From the NCBI GenBank assembly GCA_029248105.1, contig JAQWJZ010000030.1, positions 124,001-188,000 of the forward strand: a stretch of 64,000 nt of DNA, read 5' to 3'. The notes under the pieces were generated by a model. That model was not told where the DNA came from and did no database searches. It saw nothing but the letters and a program-made list of their open reading frames with translations. This document shows positions 27,630 through 36,741 of the stretch, one piece after another; positions within the stretch are counted from its first letter, which is position 1; each line of letters starts with the position of its first letter. Source of the stretch: Flavobacteriales bacterium (lineage in GTDB: Bacteria; Bacteroidota; Bacteroidia; Flavobacteriales; UBA7312). The position numbers and the translations under genes were made by a program.

Positions 27630-27887
27630 ATGCAAGCACCCAAACTTCCAAGCTTTTTTAAAACATCGAGACATCGTCAGTTCGATTTGAAGACGAGATA
27701 CTACGATGCCCAAAAAGAAGATTTAGAAAAAAGAATCAAAAATGCTGAAAGCGGCAAATCGTCTTTAAGGTTTAATAAAGACTGGCAACAATCAAAACGC
27801 TCAAAAGAAGTGGCAGTATCAAATAAACGCATTATTCTTATCGTTATCATATTACTATTAATTAGCTTTGCTTTATTGAAAATCTAA
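27630..27887 (+). CDS. Small membrane protein upstream of mutL
   Basis: 85 residues from ATG 27630, placed 4 nt after a -7 box; the open frame begins 15 nt earlier inside the promoter. A basic cytoplasmic part (SFFKTSRHRQFDLKTRYYD, then KEDLEKRIKNAESGK) is followed by a single C-terminal membrane helix (RIILIVIILLLISFALLKI). A protein of this design preceding mutL is a common Bacteroidota arrangement; its function is unknown. One nucleotide separates its stop from mutL. Confidence 0.8.
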   Translation: MQAPKLPSFFKTSRHRQFDLKTRYYDAQKEDLEKRIKNAESGKSSLRFNKDWQQSKRSKEVAVSNKRIILIVIILLLISFALLKI

Positions 27888-27888
27888 T

Positions 27889-29688
27889 ATGTCAGACCTT
27901 ATTCAACTTTTACCCGATCATGTTGCCAACCAAATAGCTGCTGGAGAAGTTATACAAAGACCTTCATCTGCCGTAAAGGAATTAATAGAGAACGCAATAG
28001 ATGCAGGTGCTTCAAATATTAAACTCATCATAAAAGATGCTGGCAGAACCCTCATTCAAGTTGTGGATAATGGCTCTGGAATGAGCGATACTGATGCTAG
28101 AATGTCACTAGAAAGGCACGCCACTTCAAAAATCAAAAAGGCAGATGATTTATTCTCAATCAGAACAATGGGGTTTAGAGGTGAGGCAATGGCATCTATG
28201 GCGGCTATATCTCACCTAGAGATAAAAACCAAATTACATTCTAACGATTTAGGCACTAAGATATTAGTTGAAGGAAGTGAGTTAAAATCGCAAGAAAGTT
28301 GCGCCACTAATAACGGCACATCTATATCCATCAAAAATTTATTTTTTAATGTCCCTGCTAGAAGAAATTTCTTAAAGTCAGACAACGTTGAGCTGAAACA
28401 TATTATCGATGAATTTCAGCGTATGGCTTTAGCTCACCCCGATTGTGCAATGAGCTTTTTTCAAAACGATAAGGAAGTTTTCAATCTACCTTCATCATCT
28501 TTAAAACAACGTATTGTAGGGATATTTGGAAATAAGTACAACGAGAAACTCGTACCTGTCAAAGAAGAAACATCTTTAGTTGCGGTCAACGGATTTGTTG
28601 GTAAGCCAGAATTTTCAAGAAAAACTAGAGGAGAACAGTTTTTCTTTGTTAATCAACGCTTTATAAAAAGCGGTTATTTACACCATGCTGTTGCCAATGC
28701 TTTTCAAGAACTTATTCCAGAAAAACACCACCCCTCTTATTTTTTGTTTTTTGACATTGACCCAAAATTTATTGACGTCAATATTCACCCTACTAAAACA
28801 GAGATAAAATTTGAAGATGAAAAATCCATTTACGCTATTGTACGTTCCTGTGTAAAAAGAGCTCTAGGCGTACATAATATCGTACCCTCATTGGATTTTG
28901 AAAAAGACCCCGCTTTTGATAATATCCCTACTTCGAAGAAAGTAAATCTTAAAGAACCTAGTATAAAAGTAGATTCGAGCTATAATCCATTTGAACAAAA
29001 AACAAAATCTGACAATACCTACTCCCCAACACCAAAAGTAAAAACTGAAAATTGGGAACAGCTTTTTGAAGAACTTCCAACCCCAAGCAATAATACTACC
29101 GAAGTACTGGGAAAAAGTTGGAGCGAAAACACGGAAGAAACAGATAAGACTATTTTTCAACTCAATAGGCAATATATAGTTTCTAGCATAAAGTCAGGCC
29201 TTATGATTATACACCAACAAAGGGCTCACGAAAGAATATTATATGAGTATTATTTGAAAATGCAGCATAACGAAGGGCCTTCTCAACAGCTTTTATTCCC
29301 TAAGACAATTGAACTGGCACCTTCTGATATTGAAATTGTAAAAACCATAAGCGATGAGCTTTTGAATATGGGCTTTAGATTTGATTATTTGAACAAAAAC
29401 AGTATTGTGGTACTAGGAACCCCAACCGATGTAGAAATGGATAACCTAGATAAAGTTATTGAGGAATTGGTTGAACAGTTTAAGAATGAATCTTCAATAG
29501 AAAAACATGACAACCTATCTCGATCACTAGCAAAGAGTATGTCTATCCAATCCGGACGCAAGCTAAATCAAGAAGAAATGCGTTCTATTATTGACAATCT
29601 ATTCGCCTGTCAGATACCCAACACTACAGCTAAAGGAAAACCTACACTTATCACATTAACACTAGAGGAATTAGTTAAAAAGTTTTAA
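27889..29688 (+). CDS. mutL: DNA mismatch repair protein MutL
   Basis: 599 residues. N-terminal GHKL ATPase motifs: AAGEVIQRPSSAVKELIENA, IDAGASNI, VDNGSGM, ATSKI and GFRGEAMASMAAISHL. The middle linker (about 340-420) is low complexity. The C-terminal dimerisation domain has IHQQRAHERILYE in place of the DQHAxxExxxxE endonuclease motif and NTTAKGKPT in place of CPHGRPT, so the metal site looks lost; this MutL is probably not a nicking enzyme. It bridges MutS mismatch recognition to downstream repair. Operon with two rhomboids follows. Confidence 0.95.
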   Translation: MSDLIQLLPDHVANQIAAGEVIQRPSSAVKELIENAIDAGASNIKLIIKDAGRTLIQVVDNGSGMSDTDARMSLERHATSKIKKADDLFSIRTMGFRGEAMASMAAISHLEIKTKLHSNDLGTKILVEGSELKSQESCATNNGTSISIKNLFFNVPARRNFLKSDNVELKHIIDEFQRMALAHPDCAMSFFQNDKEVFNLPSSSLKQRIVGIFGNKYNEKLVPVKEETSLVAVNGFVGKPEFSRKTRGEQFFFVNQRFIKSGYLHHAVANAFQELIPEKHHPSYFLFFDIDPKFIDVNIHPTKTEIKFEDEKSIYAIVRSCVKRALGVHNIVPSLDFEKDPAFDNIPTSKKVNLKEPSIKVDSSYNPFEQKTKSDNTYSPTPKVKTENWEQLFEELPTPSNNTTEVLGKSWSENTEETDKTIFQLNRQYIVSSIKSGLMIIHQQRAHERILYEYYLKMQHNEGPSQQLLFPKTIELAPSDIEIVKTISDELLNMGFRFDYLNKNSIVVLGTPTDVEMDNLDKVIEELVEQFKNESSIEKHDNLSRSLAKSMSIQSGRKLNQEEMRSIIDNLFACQIPNTTAKGKPTLITLTLEELVKKF

Positions 29689-29689
29689 T

Positions 29690-30433
29690 ATGAACATCGG
29701 ACCAGCTAAATTCAGTTATTTACCTGAGGTTGTAAAAAATCTTTTGATTATAAATGCCTTATTCTTTTTGGCCAAATTTGTTTTAGGCGGTAATTTCGGT
29801 ATTAATCTAGATCAAATTTTTGGACTTCACAATTGGCAATCTCCAGATTTCAGACCCCATCAGTTCGTTACTCATTTATTCATGCATGGCAACCTCTCGC
29901 ATATACTTTTCAATATGTTTGCCTTATGGATGTTTGGTAATCAACTAGAAAACATTTGGGGTTCTAAACGCTTTCTGATTTACTATATGATTACCGGCTT
30001 TGGTGCAGCACTTTTACATTTAGGCGTAAGTCAATTTCAAATTTCAATGGTAGAAGCTCAAATGTCTGCCGAGCAAATCAGTACCGTTCTTGCTGACGGC
30101 TATAACGCTCTACAGAATGGGCAGAATTTTGTTAATCCTCTGATGGGAAAATTAAACATACTTTACCACACTCCTACTGTTGGAGCTTCTGGTGCAGTAT
30201 TTGGATTACTTTTAGCTTTTGGCATGTTATTTCCAAACACTCTTATTTACCTTTATTTCGCAATACCTATTAAAGCCAAATACTTTGTTGCTGGATATGG
30301 ATTATTAGAATTGTGGCTTGGGCTACAAAACAATCCTGGTGATAATGTAGCACACTTTGCTCATCTTGGCGGAATGTTATTTGGATATTTACTCATTAAA
30401 TATTGGCGTAAGAATAGCCAACATTTTTACTAA
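29690..30433 (+). CDS. Rhomboid family intramembrane serine protease
   Basis: 247 residues with six membrane helices. The catalytic dyad is Ser167 in VGASGAVFG and His225 in AHFAHLGGMLFGY; the oxyanion-supporting HGNLSHILFNMFALWMFG is present. An insertion of about 50 residues (about 112-162) lies before the catalytic helix. Rhomboids cleave single-pass membrane proteins within the bilayer. It starts 1 nt after mutL and is followed 2 nt later by a second rhomboid. Confidence 0.93.
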   Translation: MNIGPAKFSYLPEVVKNLLIINALFFLAKFVLGGNFGINLDQIFGLHNWQSPDFRPHQFVTHLFMHGNLSHILFNMFALWMFGNQLENIWGSKRFLIYYMITGFGAALLHLGVSQFQISMVEAQMSAEQISTVLADGYNALQNGQNFVNPLMGKLNILYHTPTVGASGAVFGLLLAFGMLFPNTLIYLYFAIPIKAKYFVAGYGLLELWLGLQNNPGDNVAHFAHLGGMLFGYLLIKYWRKNSQHFY

Positions 30434-30435
30434 TT

Positions 30436-31308
30436 ATGATATTTAACGAATTAAAACATAGCTTTAAAAAAGGCAGCTTATTAAGTCGTATTATCTACAT
30501 CAACCTTGCTGTTTTTGTATTTATTGAGGTTCTTAGTGTCTTCTTCTTTCTATTCAATCAACCCAGTTATGAACTTATTAACCTAGTAGCTCTTCCAGCC
30601 AATGGAAGCGAATTACTTTCCAAACCCTGGACACTCATAACATATATGTTTGTTCACGATGGATTTATCCATCTGATATTCAATCTACTATGGCTTTATT
30701 TTGGTGGCACTATATTCTTAAAATACCTTAGCAATAAACAAATTGTAAGCACCTATGTTTTAGGCGGTTTAACAGGTGGTTTATTTTACATTTTAGCTTT
30801 TAATTATTTCCCTGTTTTCGATAGTGTTCTTGCTCAATCTATGGCGGTAGGCTCATCTGCATCAGTATTAGCAGTATTAGTAGCTATTGCCACATACGTC
30901 CCTAATTATATCGTTAATCTCACCTTTATTGGTAGAGTAAAACTAAAGCATATAGCTATAGTGTCCATCGTATTGGATTTAATTCTTATTCCTAATGGAA
31001 ATGCTGGAGGACACATAGCCCATCTAGGCGGTGCGTTTTATGGATTTTATTATAGCCGACAATTATTGAAAGGTAAAGATACTAGTCGTTGGTTTAATCA
31101 TTTAATGGATTATTTGGTTAATCTTTTCAAGCCATCAACACCATTGAAAACGGCCTACAAACGACCAAAAACCGATGACCAATGGCGAGAAAACAAATCC
31201 AACGAACAACAGCAAATCAATAGGATTCTTGATAAAATCGCCAAATCAGGATACGATAGTTTAAACAAAGAAGAAAAAGAAACCTTATTTAAAGCCAGTA
31301 AAAAATAA
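30436..31308 (+). CDS. Rhomboid family intramembrane serine protease, second copy
   Basis: 290 residues with six membrane helices and a cytoplasmic C-terminal tail of about 80 residues. The dyad is Ser141 in AVGSSASVLAV and His196 in GGHIAHLGGAFYGF; HDGFIHLIFNLLWLYFGG gives the HxxxN pair. The GSSAS motif departs from the usual GxSG, so activity is likely but less certain than for its neighbour. The tail (DDQWRENKSNEQQQINRILD) ends in a DUF6576-like NKEEKETLFKASKK segment seen in Bacteroidota rhomboids. Divergent in sequence from the first copy, so an old duplication. Confidence 0.9.
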   Translation: MIFNELKHSFKKGSLLSRIIYINLAVFVFIEVLSVFFFLFNQPSYELINLVALPANGSELLSKPWTLITYMFVHDGFIHLIFNLLWLYFGGTIFLKYLSNKQIVSTYVLGGLTGGLFYILAFNYFPVFDSVLAQSMAVGSSASVLAVLVAIATYVPNYIVNLTFIGRVKLKHIAIVSIVLDLILIPNGNAGGHIAHLGGAFYGFYYSRQLLKGKDTSRWFNHLMDYLVNLFKPSTPLKTAYKRPKTDDQWRENKSNEQQQINRILDKIAKSGYDSLNKEEKETLFKASKK

Positions 31309-31312
31309 AGCT

Positions 31313-32332
31313 ATGCTAAACGGCATTCTATATATTCTTAATATGCTATTGCTTTTTGCGCTTTTCCTTTCCTATGCTTCGCCTTACATTAGCCCGGACA
31401 CCTTTTTGTGGCCTATTGCCTTATTAGGATTAATATATCCTTTTCTTTTGCTCATAAATTGCTTGTTTGCTCTTTATTGGATAATACGTTTTAAAAAATA
31501 TGTTTGGACTAACATCATCATTATATTGCTAGGTTATGCACATATCAAAAACCTAATTATTATTCAAAAAAATCAAACATCAACCGATAGTCAATTTACT
31601 ATCATGAGCTATAATGTTAGATTATTTAATGCTTACGACTGGATTAATAAAGATAATGTAAAGGAAGATATTATTGAATATGTAAATAACGAATCGCCTA
31701 GTGTCCTTTGCCTACAAGAATTTTATGCCCCTAAAGAATTACCAAAATTCAATTACCCTTTTAGTCATATCGGTTTGCAAAACGAACGTAAGAGTTGGAG
31801 AATGGCAACCTATTCCAAATTTCCTGTTTTCAACAAAGGAACAGTTAGTATTTCTGGAGAAAGAACCAATAACGTCTGTATTTATAGCGACATAGTGATA
31901 GGTGAAGACAGTATTAGAGTGTATAATGCTCACTTGGCATCCAATTGGTTTCAAAAAGAAGATTATGAATTTTTAGACAGGCCAACTGTTGAAGGTGCTG
32001 AAAGTATTATTGAAAGACTCAAAGTATCTTTTTTCAAAAGAGCTAAACAAGTAAAAGCCATTAAAGCTCATATGAATACCTCGCCCTACCCAATTATTCT
32101 CTGCGGTGATTTTAACGACACCCCCACTTCATTTACATATAAGCAACTCTCAGAAGGTTTAAACGACAGTTTTGCTAATGCTGGGCTAGGTATAGGACAA
32201 ACTTATAATGGTAAATTTCCTGCACTTCGAATAGACTACATTTTGTATAGTCCAGAGCTAGAGATTGTAAATTTCAAAACCAGTGAAGTAAGTCTTTCTG
32301 ATCATTATCCAATAATAAGTGCTTTTAACTAA
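31313..32332 (+). CDS. Endonuclease/exonuclease/phosphatase family protein, membrane-anchored
   Basis: 339 residues. Three N-terminal membrane helices (about 3-20, 32-58, 64-84) precede an EEP-fold catalytic domain: IMSYNVRLFNAYDW, VLCLQEFYAP with the metal Glu, VYNAHLASNW, ILCGDFNDTPTS, RIDYILYS and SDHYPIISAF. All key Asp, Glu, His and Asn residues are present, so it should be active, probably on an extracytoplasmic phosphodiester substrate; nuclease versus lipid phosphatase cannot be told. It ends the mutL-rhomboid operon and its stop overlaps the convergent gene by 4 nt. Confidence 0.88.
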   Translation: MLNGILYILNMLLLFALFLSYASPYISPDTFLWPIALLGLIYPFLLLINCLFALYWIIRFKKYVWTNIIIILLGYAHIKNLIIIQKNQTSTDSQFTIMSYNVRLFNAYDWINKDNVKEDIIEYVNNESPSVLCLQEFYAPKELPKFNYPFSHIGLQNERKSWRMATYSKFPVFNKGTVSISGERTNNVCIYSDIVIGEDSIRVYNAHLASNWFQKEDYEFLDRPTVEGAESIIERLKVSFFKRAKQVKAIKAHMNTSPYPIILCGDFNDTPTSFTYKQLSEGLNDSFANAGLGIGQTYNGKFPALRIDYILYSPELEIVNFKTSEVSLSDHYPIISAFN

Positions 32333-33915
32333 TCGTTTTGTTTTTCAACTCTCTTTAACTGTAACAAATTCATAGCATTGGATTCGAAACCCACAATGTC
32401 GTTCTGGACGAATCGAATAACTTGATCATAATACAAGGGTACAATTGCCGCATTATCCAATATCATCTGATCCATTAGTTGGTAATAGTATTGTCTTTTT
32501 TCCAATGACACTTCCTTCAAGGCTAATTCGTAATACTCATCGTATACAGGGTTAGAAAAATGGGTGTAATTTGGACCATTCGGACAAAAATTCTTAGAGT
32601 AAAACAAGGCCAGATAGTTTTCTGCATCGGCATAGTCTGCTATCCACGAACCTCTAAAGAAATCCAATTTTGAGGTGGCTACCATCTGTCTGTGTGTAGA
32701 TGGCGGATTGATATTAATTTCTACGCTAATACCCACATCAGACAATTGATTTTGAATAAACTCACACAAATCCAAATATGAGCTAGTAGTGTTTAATTCA
32801 ATAGATATAGGGCTGCTAATAGCTGCACCGGCTAATAGTTTTCTAGATAAATCAGGATTATAATCAAAACCATTCAAACTATCGGTAAACGAGGGCAATC
32901 CTTTAGGAACAAAACCTTCCGTTGCTGGACTACCTATATTATTACGCAAATAGGTCATCATCTTTTGTCTATCAAAACCGTAATTGATAGCCTTTCTAAC
33001 TGCTAAATGTTGAGTGGGAGACAAATTGTTTTCGTCCATCAAAAAGCCTAAATACTCGGTATTTAAATAAGGTAAGGTCTGTAATTGAATTTTACACTTA
33101 TAGTCATTTTGCAACTCCCCTTGTGGCGTTAATACTTCGTCTTTGTAAGAAGCATCTAACCCAGATATAAAATCCAAATTACCCTTTATAAACTCTAGGA
33201 AGGCAGTTTGTTTGTCTTTAATGAATGTTATAGCTACGGCATCCAACAAAGGAAACCCATTCTCATGATAGGCATTATTTTTTCTCAAAACGAGCTTTAC
33301 GTTTTCTTTCCAATATTGAAAATGAAAAGGACCTGTACCAACAGGTGCATCTCTAAAATTGGTGTTCTCAACTATTTTTCTTGGTACAACCGAACAATAA
33401 GGCATAGTCAATAGACCTAAAAATGGTGGAAAAGCTTCTTTTAAATGAATTGACAGTGTGCTATCATTAAGGGCTTCATAATAGTCAACATTGTTCATTA
33501 CCCAAGCTCCGGGCGAGGCTACGTTTTTATCAGTCAAACGGTCAAAGCTATAAACGAAATCAGAGGCTTTTACCTTTCTATCACCCAATCCATTAAAATA
33601 TTCGTGAGAATGAAAATATACATCATCTCTCAACAAAAAAGTATAACCCTTAGCGTCTTCGGATATTTGCCAAGAATGAGCAATACAAGGTTGAACATTC
33701 AAGGAAGAATCCAATTGGACTAAGCCGTCAAATATTTGATTAGCCACCCATATACTGGCTTGATCTTTAGCAAAAGCAGGGTCTAAACTACTAATACCTG
33801 CCGATTCGTTATACCTAAAAATAGATAAGCTCTCGTCAGAAGTATGTTCATTACAAGAAAAGAATACTAGAGCTAGTGTTAAGAGGAAAAAATATCGAAT
33901 AATATGGCGTGTCAT
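32329..33915 (-). CDS. Peptide/nickel ABC transporter substrate-binding lipoprotein
   Basis: 528 residues. Type II signal peptide YFFLLTLALVFFSC with lipobox Cys at about 21. The SBP_bac_5 pattern follows: GISSLDPAFAKDQASIWVANQ, GLVQLDSSLNVQPCIAHSW, YTFLLRDDVYFHS, ASDFVYSFDRL, GTGPFHFQYWKENVKLVLRK and YGFDRQKMM. It should bind oligopeptides and deliver them to a Dpp-type permease. The matching DppB and DppC genes are about 27 kb away in this window, not adjacent. Confidence 0.9.
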   Translation of the reverse strand: MTRHIIRYFFLLTLALVFFSCNEHTSDESLSIFRYNESAGISSLDPAFAKDQASIWVANQIFDGLVQLDSSLNVQPCIAHSWQISEDAKGYTFLLRDDVYFHSHEYFNGLGDRKVKASDFVYSFDRLTDKNVASPGAWVMNNVDYYEALNDSTLSIHLKEAFPPFLGLLTMPYCSVVPRKIVENTNFRDAPVGTGPFHFQYWKENVKLVLRKNNAYHENGFPLLDAVAITFIKDKQTAFLEFIKGNLDFISGLDASYKDEVLTPQGELQNDYKCKIQLQTLPYLNTEYLGFLMDENNLSPTQHLAVRKAINYGFDRQKMMTYLRNNIGSPATEGFVPKGLPSFTDSLNGFDYNPDLSRKLLAGAAISSPISIELNTTSSYLDLCEFIQNQLSDVGISVEININPPSTHRQMVATSKLDFFRGSWIADYADAENYLALFYSKNFCPNGPNYTHFSNPVYDEYYELALKEVSLEKRQYYYQLMDQMILDNAAIVPLYYDQVIRFVQNDIVGFESNAMNLLQLKRVEKQND

Positions 33916-34228
33916 CGGCCATAAAAATACACAAATAAAAAATTCAAAATCCAGTCTGTTGGAATATAAATCGAAATGTCGGCTATCGAATTTATTGAAT
34001 TACATCTTTTGGTTAGCGTCATTGCGTGATAAACGATTTGCTATTTCTGCATTTGTTAAGATGTAATTTTCTAACAAGACTGGAAAATGAATTTTCAAAA
34101 AACTTAAAAAAACAACATTATGCTTTGGTCAGCATTTTATTTTACGGCTAACATATTGTAAAGGTTACACTATTTGTATTTTTTTTGCATTCTAAGTAAA
34201 CTTATCCCCTATAAACAATAGAAAAAGT
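33916..34228. other. Intergenic region containing an imperfect inverted repeat
   Basis: About 313 bp without a gene. CCAGTCTGTTGG (33951-33962) pairs with CTAACAAGACTGG (34071-34083), and ATTACATCTT (33999-34008) with AAGATGTAAT (34058-34067), giving nested arms around a 49-nt loop. It may be a short MITE-like remnant or a structured RNA. No open frame of note. Confidence 0.45.
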
Positions 34229-34236
34229 TAATTTTG
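34229..34236 (+). promoter_or_regulatory. Candidate -7 box of mtaB
   Basis: TAATTTTG, 6 nt before the mtaB ATG at 34243; the transcript is predicted to start at or next to the start codon. Confidence 0.5.
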
Positions 34237-34242
34237 CAGCAA

Positions 34243-35559
34243 ATGGATAATCAGTCTACAGTAGCATATTATACCCAAGGTTGTAAACTTAACTTTTCAG
34301 AAACCTCTACCATTTCTAGGCAATTAGCCCAAGAAGGCTATCACAAGGTTGATTTCAAGGAAGTTGCTGACATCTATGTTATTAACACATGCTCGGTAAC
34401 TGAAAATGCCGATAAAGAATGTAAACGCCTAGTTCGTACCGCTTTAAAGACTTCTCCTGAGGCTTTTATTGTAATCGTTGGCTGCTATGCCCAACTTAAG
34501 CCAGAACAAATATCTGAAATCGATGGTGTAGATTTGGTTCTTGGTGCAACGGAAAAATTCAAACTCAATCATTACCTTAATGATTTAACTAAAAAACAGC
34601 AGACTGAAATTCATTCTTGTGAAATTGACGATGCCAATTTCTTTGTTGATGCCTATTCTATTGGTGACAGAACTCGAGCCTTTTTAAAGGTGCAAGATGG
34701 TTGTGACTACAAATGCACTTATTGTACTATTCCATTGGCTAGAGGAATTAGCCGAAGCGATAAACTAGAAAATGTGCTTAATAATGCCCAATCCATTTCT
34801 GAAAAAGGTATTCAAGAAATAGTACTTACTGGTGTTAATATTGGCGATTATGGCAAAGGAGAATTTGGCAATAAAAAGCACGAACATACCTTTCTTGATT
34901 TAGTTAAAGACTTAGATGAGGTAGAAGGTATAAATAGACTTCGAATTTCTTCTATTGAACCTAACCTTTTAAAGAATGAAACCATTGAATTTGTAGCCAA
35001 TTCTAAGGCCTTTGTCCCCCACTTTCATATTCCTTTACAGTCAGGATCTGACCATATATTAAAGAAGATGAAAAGACGTTACCTCACCGATTTGTATGTG
35101 GATAGAGTGAATACTATCAAGTCCTTGATGCCTCATTGCTGTATTGGAGTAGATGTTATTGTAGGTTTTCCCGGTGAAACGGAAGAGCATTTTTTAAAAA
35201 CCTATAACTTTCTCAACGAACTGGACGTTTCTTACTTACACGTTTTTAGCTATTCTGAACGAGCCAATACCGAAGCAGCAGAGATGGAAAATTCAGTAGA
35301 TAAAGGTGTTCGACACAAGAGAAGTAAAATGTTAAGAGTCCTTTCTGCAAAGAAGAAAAGACACTTTTATGAGCAACAACAAGGCAGTGTACGAACTGTA
35401 CTTTTTGAAAGTGAAAATAAAGATGGTTTTATGTATGGCTTTACTGAAAATTACATTCGAGTAAAAGCCCCTTTTAATGAAAAATGGATAAACCAACTGA
35501 TGCCTACAAAACTAAACACTATAGATGAAAATGGAATTTTTATCTTTGAATCTAATTAA
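34243..35559 (+). CDS. mtaB: tRNA t6A37 methylthiotransferase MtaB
   Basis: 438 residues from ATG 34243 (a TTG three codons earlier lies within the promoter spacing). MtaB is a radical SAM enzyme that adds methylthio to t6A at position 37 of tRNAs reading ANN codons. Three N-terminal cluster Cys are in YYTQGCKLNFSE, INTCSVTENADKECK and VGCYAQLKPEQ; the radical SAM cluster is VQDGCDYKCTYCTIPLARG; a C-terminal TRAM-like region follows. LQSGSDHILKKMKRRYL and DVIVGFPGETEEHF are family signatures. Confidence 0.94.
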   Translation: MDNQSTVAYYTQGCKLNFSETSTISRQLAQEGYHKVDFKEVADIYVINTCSVTENADKECKRLVRTALKTSPEAFIVIVGCYAQLKPEQISEIDGVDLVLGATEKFKLNHYLNDLTKKQQTEIHSCEIDDANFFVDAYSIGDRTRAFLKVQDGCDYKCTYCTIPLARGISRSDKLENVLNNAQSISEKGIQEIVLTGVNIGDYGKGEFGNKKHEHTFLDLVKDLDEVEGINRLRISSIEPNLLKNETIEFVANSKAFVPHFHIPLQSGSDHILKKMKRRYLTDLYVDRVNTIKSLMPHCCIGVDVIVGFPGETEEHFLKTYNFLNELDVSYLHVFSYSERANTEAAEMENSVDKGVRHKRSKMLRVLSAKKKRHFYEQQQGSVRTVLFESENKDGFMYGFTENYIRVKAPFNEKWINQLMPTKLNTIDENGIFIFESN

Positions 35560-35569
35560 ATAAACCCTT

Positions 35570-36727
35570 ATGTATCCAAACATCAGCTACTTACTCAACG
35601 ACCTTTTTGGTATATACATTCCACTACCTATTCAGACCTTTGGATTTTTTGTTGCCCTAGCTTTTATTTTCTCTAGCTGGACTTTATCTTTAGAACTGAA
35701 ACGTAAAGAAAAAATAGGCTTGATAAAAGCTATTCAACGCTCCAAAGTCATCGGAAAAAAAATAAGCAATACACAACTCCTTTCTGCTGCTACAGTAGGG
35801 TTTATTATCGCATATAAATTGATTTATGCCGCACTCAATTACTCGGATTTTGTAGCTAATCCTCAAGCCATCATCTTATCTACTGACGGACATATTTTAG
35901 GGGGTATTTTAGGGGCTGTACTCAACGCATATTCTAAGTACAAAGAAGTTAAAAAACAAGAGTTAGACACCCCAAAAACCATCAGTGAAACAGTACACCC
36001 CTATCAATTGGTAGGAAACATAACGATGATAGCGGCTATTGCTGGTATTTTAGGTGCTAAAATTTTCCATAACCTTGAGAATTTTGGAGATTTTATGGCT
36101 GACCCTGTTGGTCAATTGTTATCCTTTAGTGGCTTAACCTTTTATGGAGGCTTAATTTGTGGAGCAATAGCTGTTATCTATTACGTTAAAAAATACGGCA
36201 TCCACTATAAAGTTATTAGTGATGCAGCAGCACCAGGGCTGATGTTGGCCTATGGTATTGGACGTATGGGATGTCACTTTTCTGGCGATGGTGATTGGGG
36301 CATTACTAACCTAGCACCAAAACCCGATTGGCTAAGCTTTTTACCCGATTGGGCGTGGGCATATACCTACCCTAATAATGTGATTAATGCTGGTGTTCCT
36401 ATCGAAGGTTGTGTTGGTAATTATTGTAACGAACTGCTTTATCCAGTCTTCCCTACTCCTATCTATGAAATTATAATGGCATTGGGCTTATTTACTCTGC
36501 TGTGGTACTTACGCAAACGCATTAATATTCCGGGAATGTTATTCGGTATATATATGATAGTAAATGGTCTAGAACGTTTCTTTATTGAAAAGATAAGAGT
36601 CAATACCAACTACATACTATTCGGACAAGAAATTACTCAAGCTGAACTGATTTCCTTGGCTATGATGATAAGTGGTCTAGCAATAGTGTACAGGCTATAT
36701 ACACAACATAAAAAAACGGCAACTTAA
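35570..36727 (+). CDS. lgt: Prolipoprotein diacylglyceryl transferase
   Basis: 385 residues, about 90 longer than E. coli Lgt because of inserted loops (about 50-75 and 120-140). Seven membrane helices. Lgt moves diacylglycerol from phosphatidylglycerol to lipobox Cys of prolipoproteins, needed for the lipoproteins in this window. Signatures are PIQTFGFFVALAF, LSFSGLTFYGGLICG and the catalytic GIGRMGCHFSGDGDWG; GLERFFIEKIRVN is the C-terminal signature. Long Lgt variants are known in Bacteroidota. Confidence 0.92.
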   Translation: MYPNISYLLNDLFGIYIPLPIQTFGFFVALAFIFSSWTLSLELKRKEKIGLIKAIQRSKVIGKKISNTQLLSAATVGFIIAYKLIYAALNYSDFVANPQAIILSTDGHILGGILGAVLNAYSKYKEVKKQELDTPKTISETVHPYQLVGNITMIAAIAGILGAKIFHNLENFGDFMADPVGQLLSFSGLTFYGGLICGAIAVIYYVKKYGIHYKVISDAAAPGLMLAYGIGRMGCHFSGDGDWGITNLAPKPDWLSFLPDWAWAYTYPNNVINAGVPIEGCVGNYCNELLYPVFPTPIYEIIMALGLFTLLWYLRKRINIPGMLFGIYMIVNGLERFFIEKIRVNTNYILFGQEITQAELISLAMMISGLAIVYRLYTQHKKTAT

Positions 36728-36731
36728 AAAT

Positions 36732-36739
36732 TAGTTTTG
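36732..36739 (+). promoter_or_regulatory. Candidate -7 box abutting the patatin start
   Basis: TAGTTTTG, only 2 nt from the ATG at 36742, the tightest spacing in the window. Confidence 0.45.
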
Positions 36740-36741
36740 CC

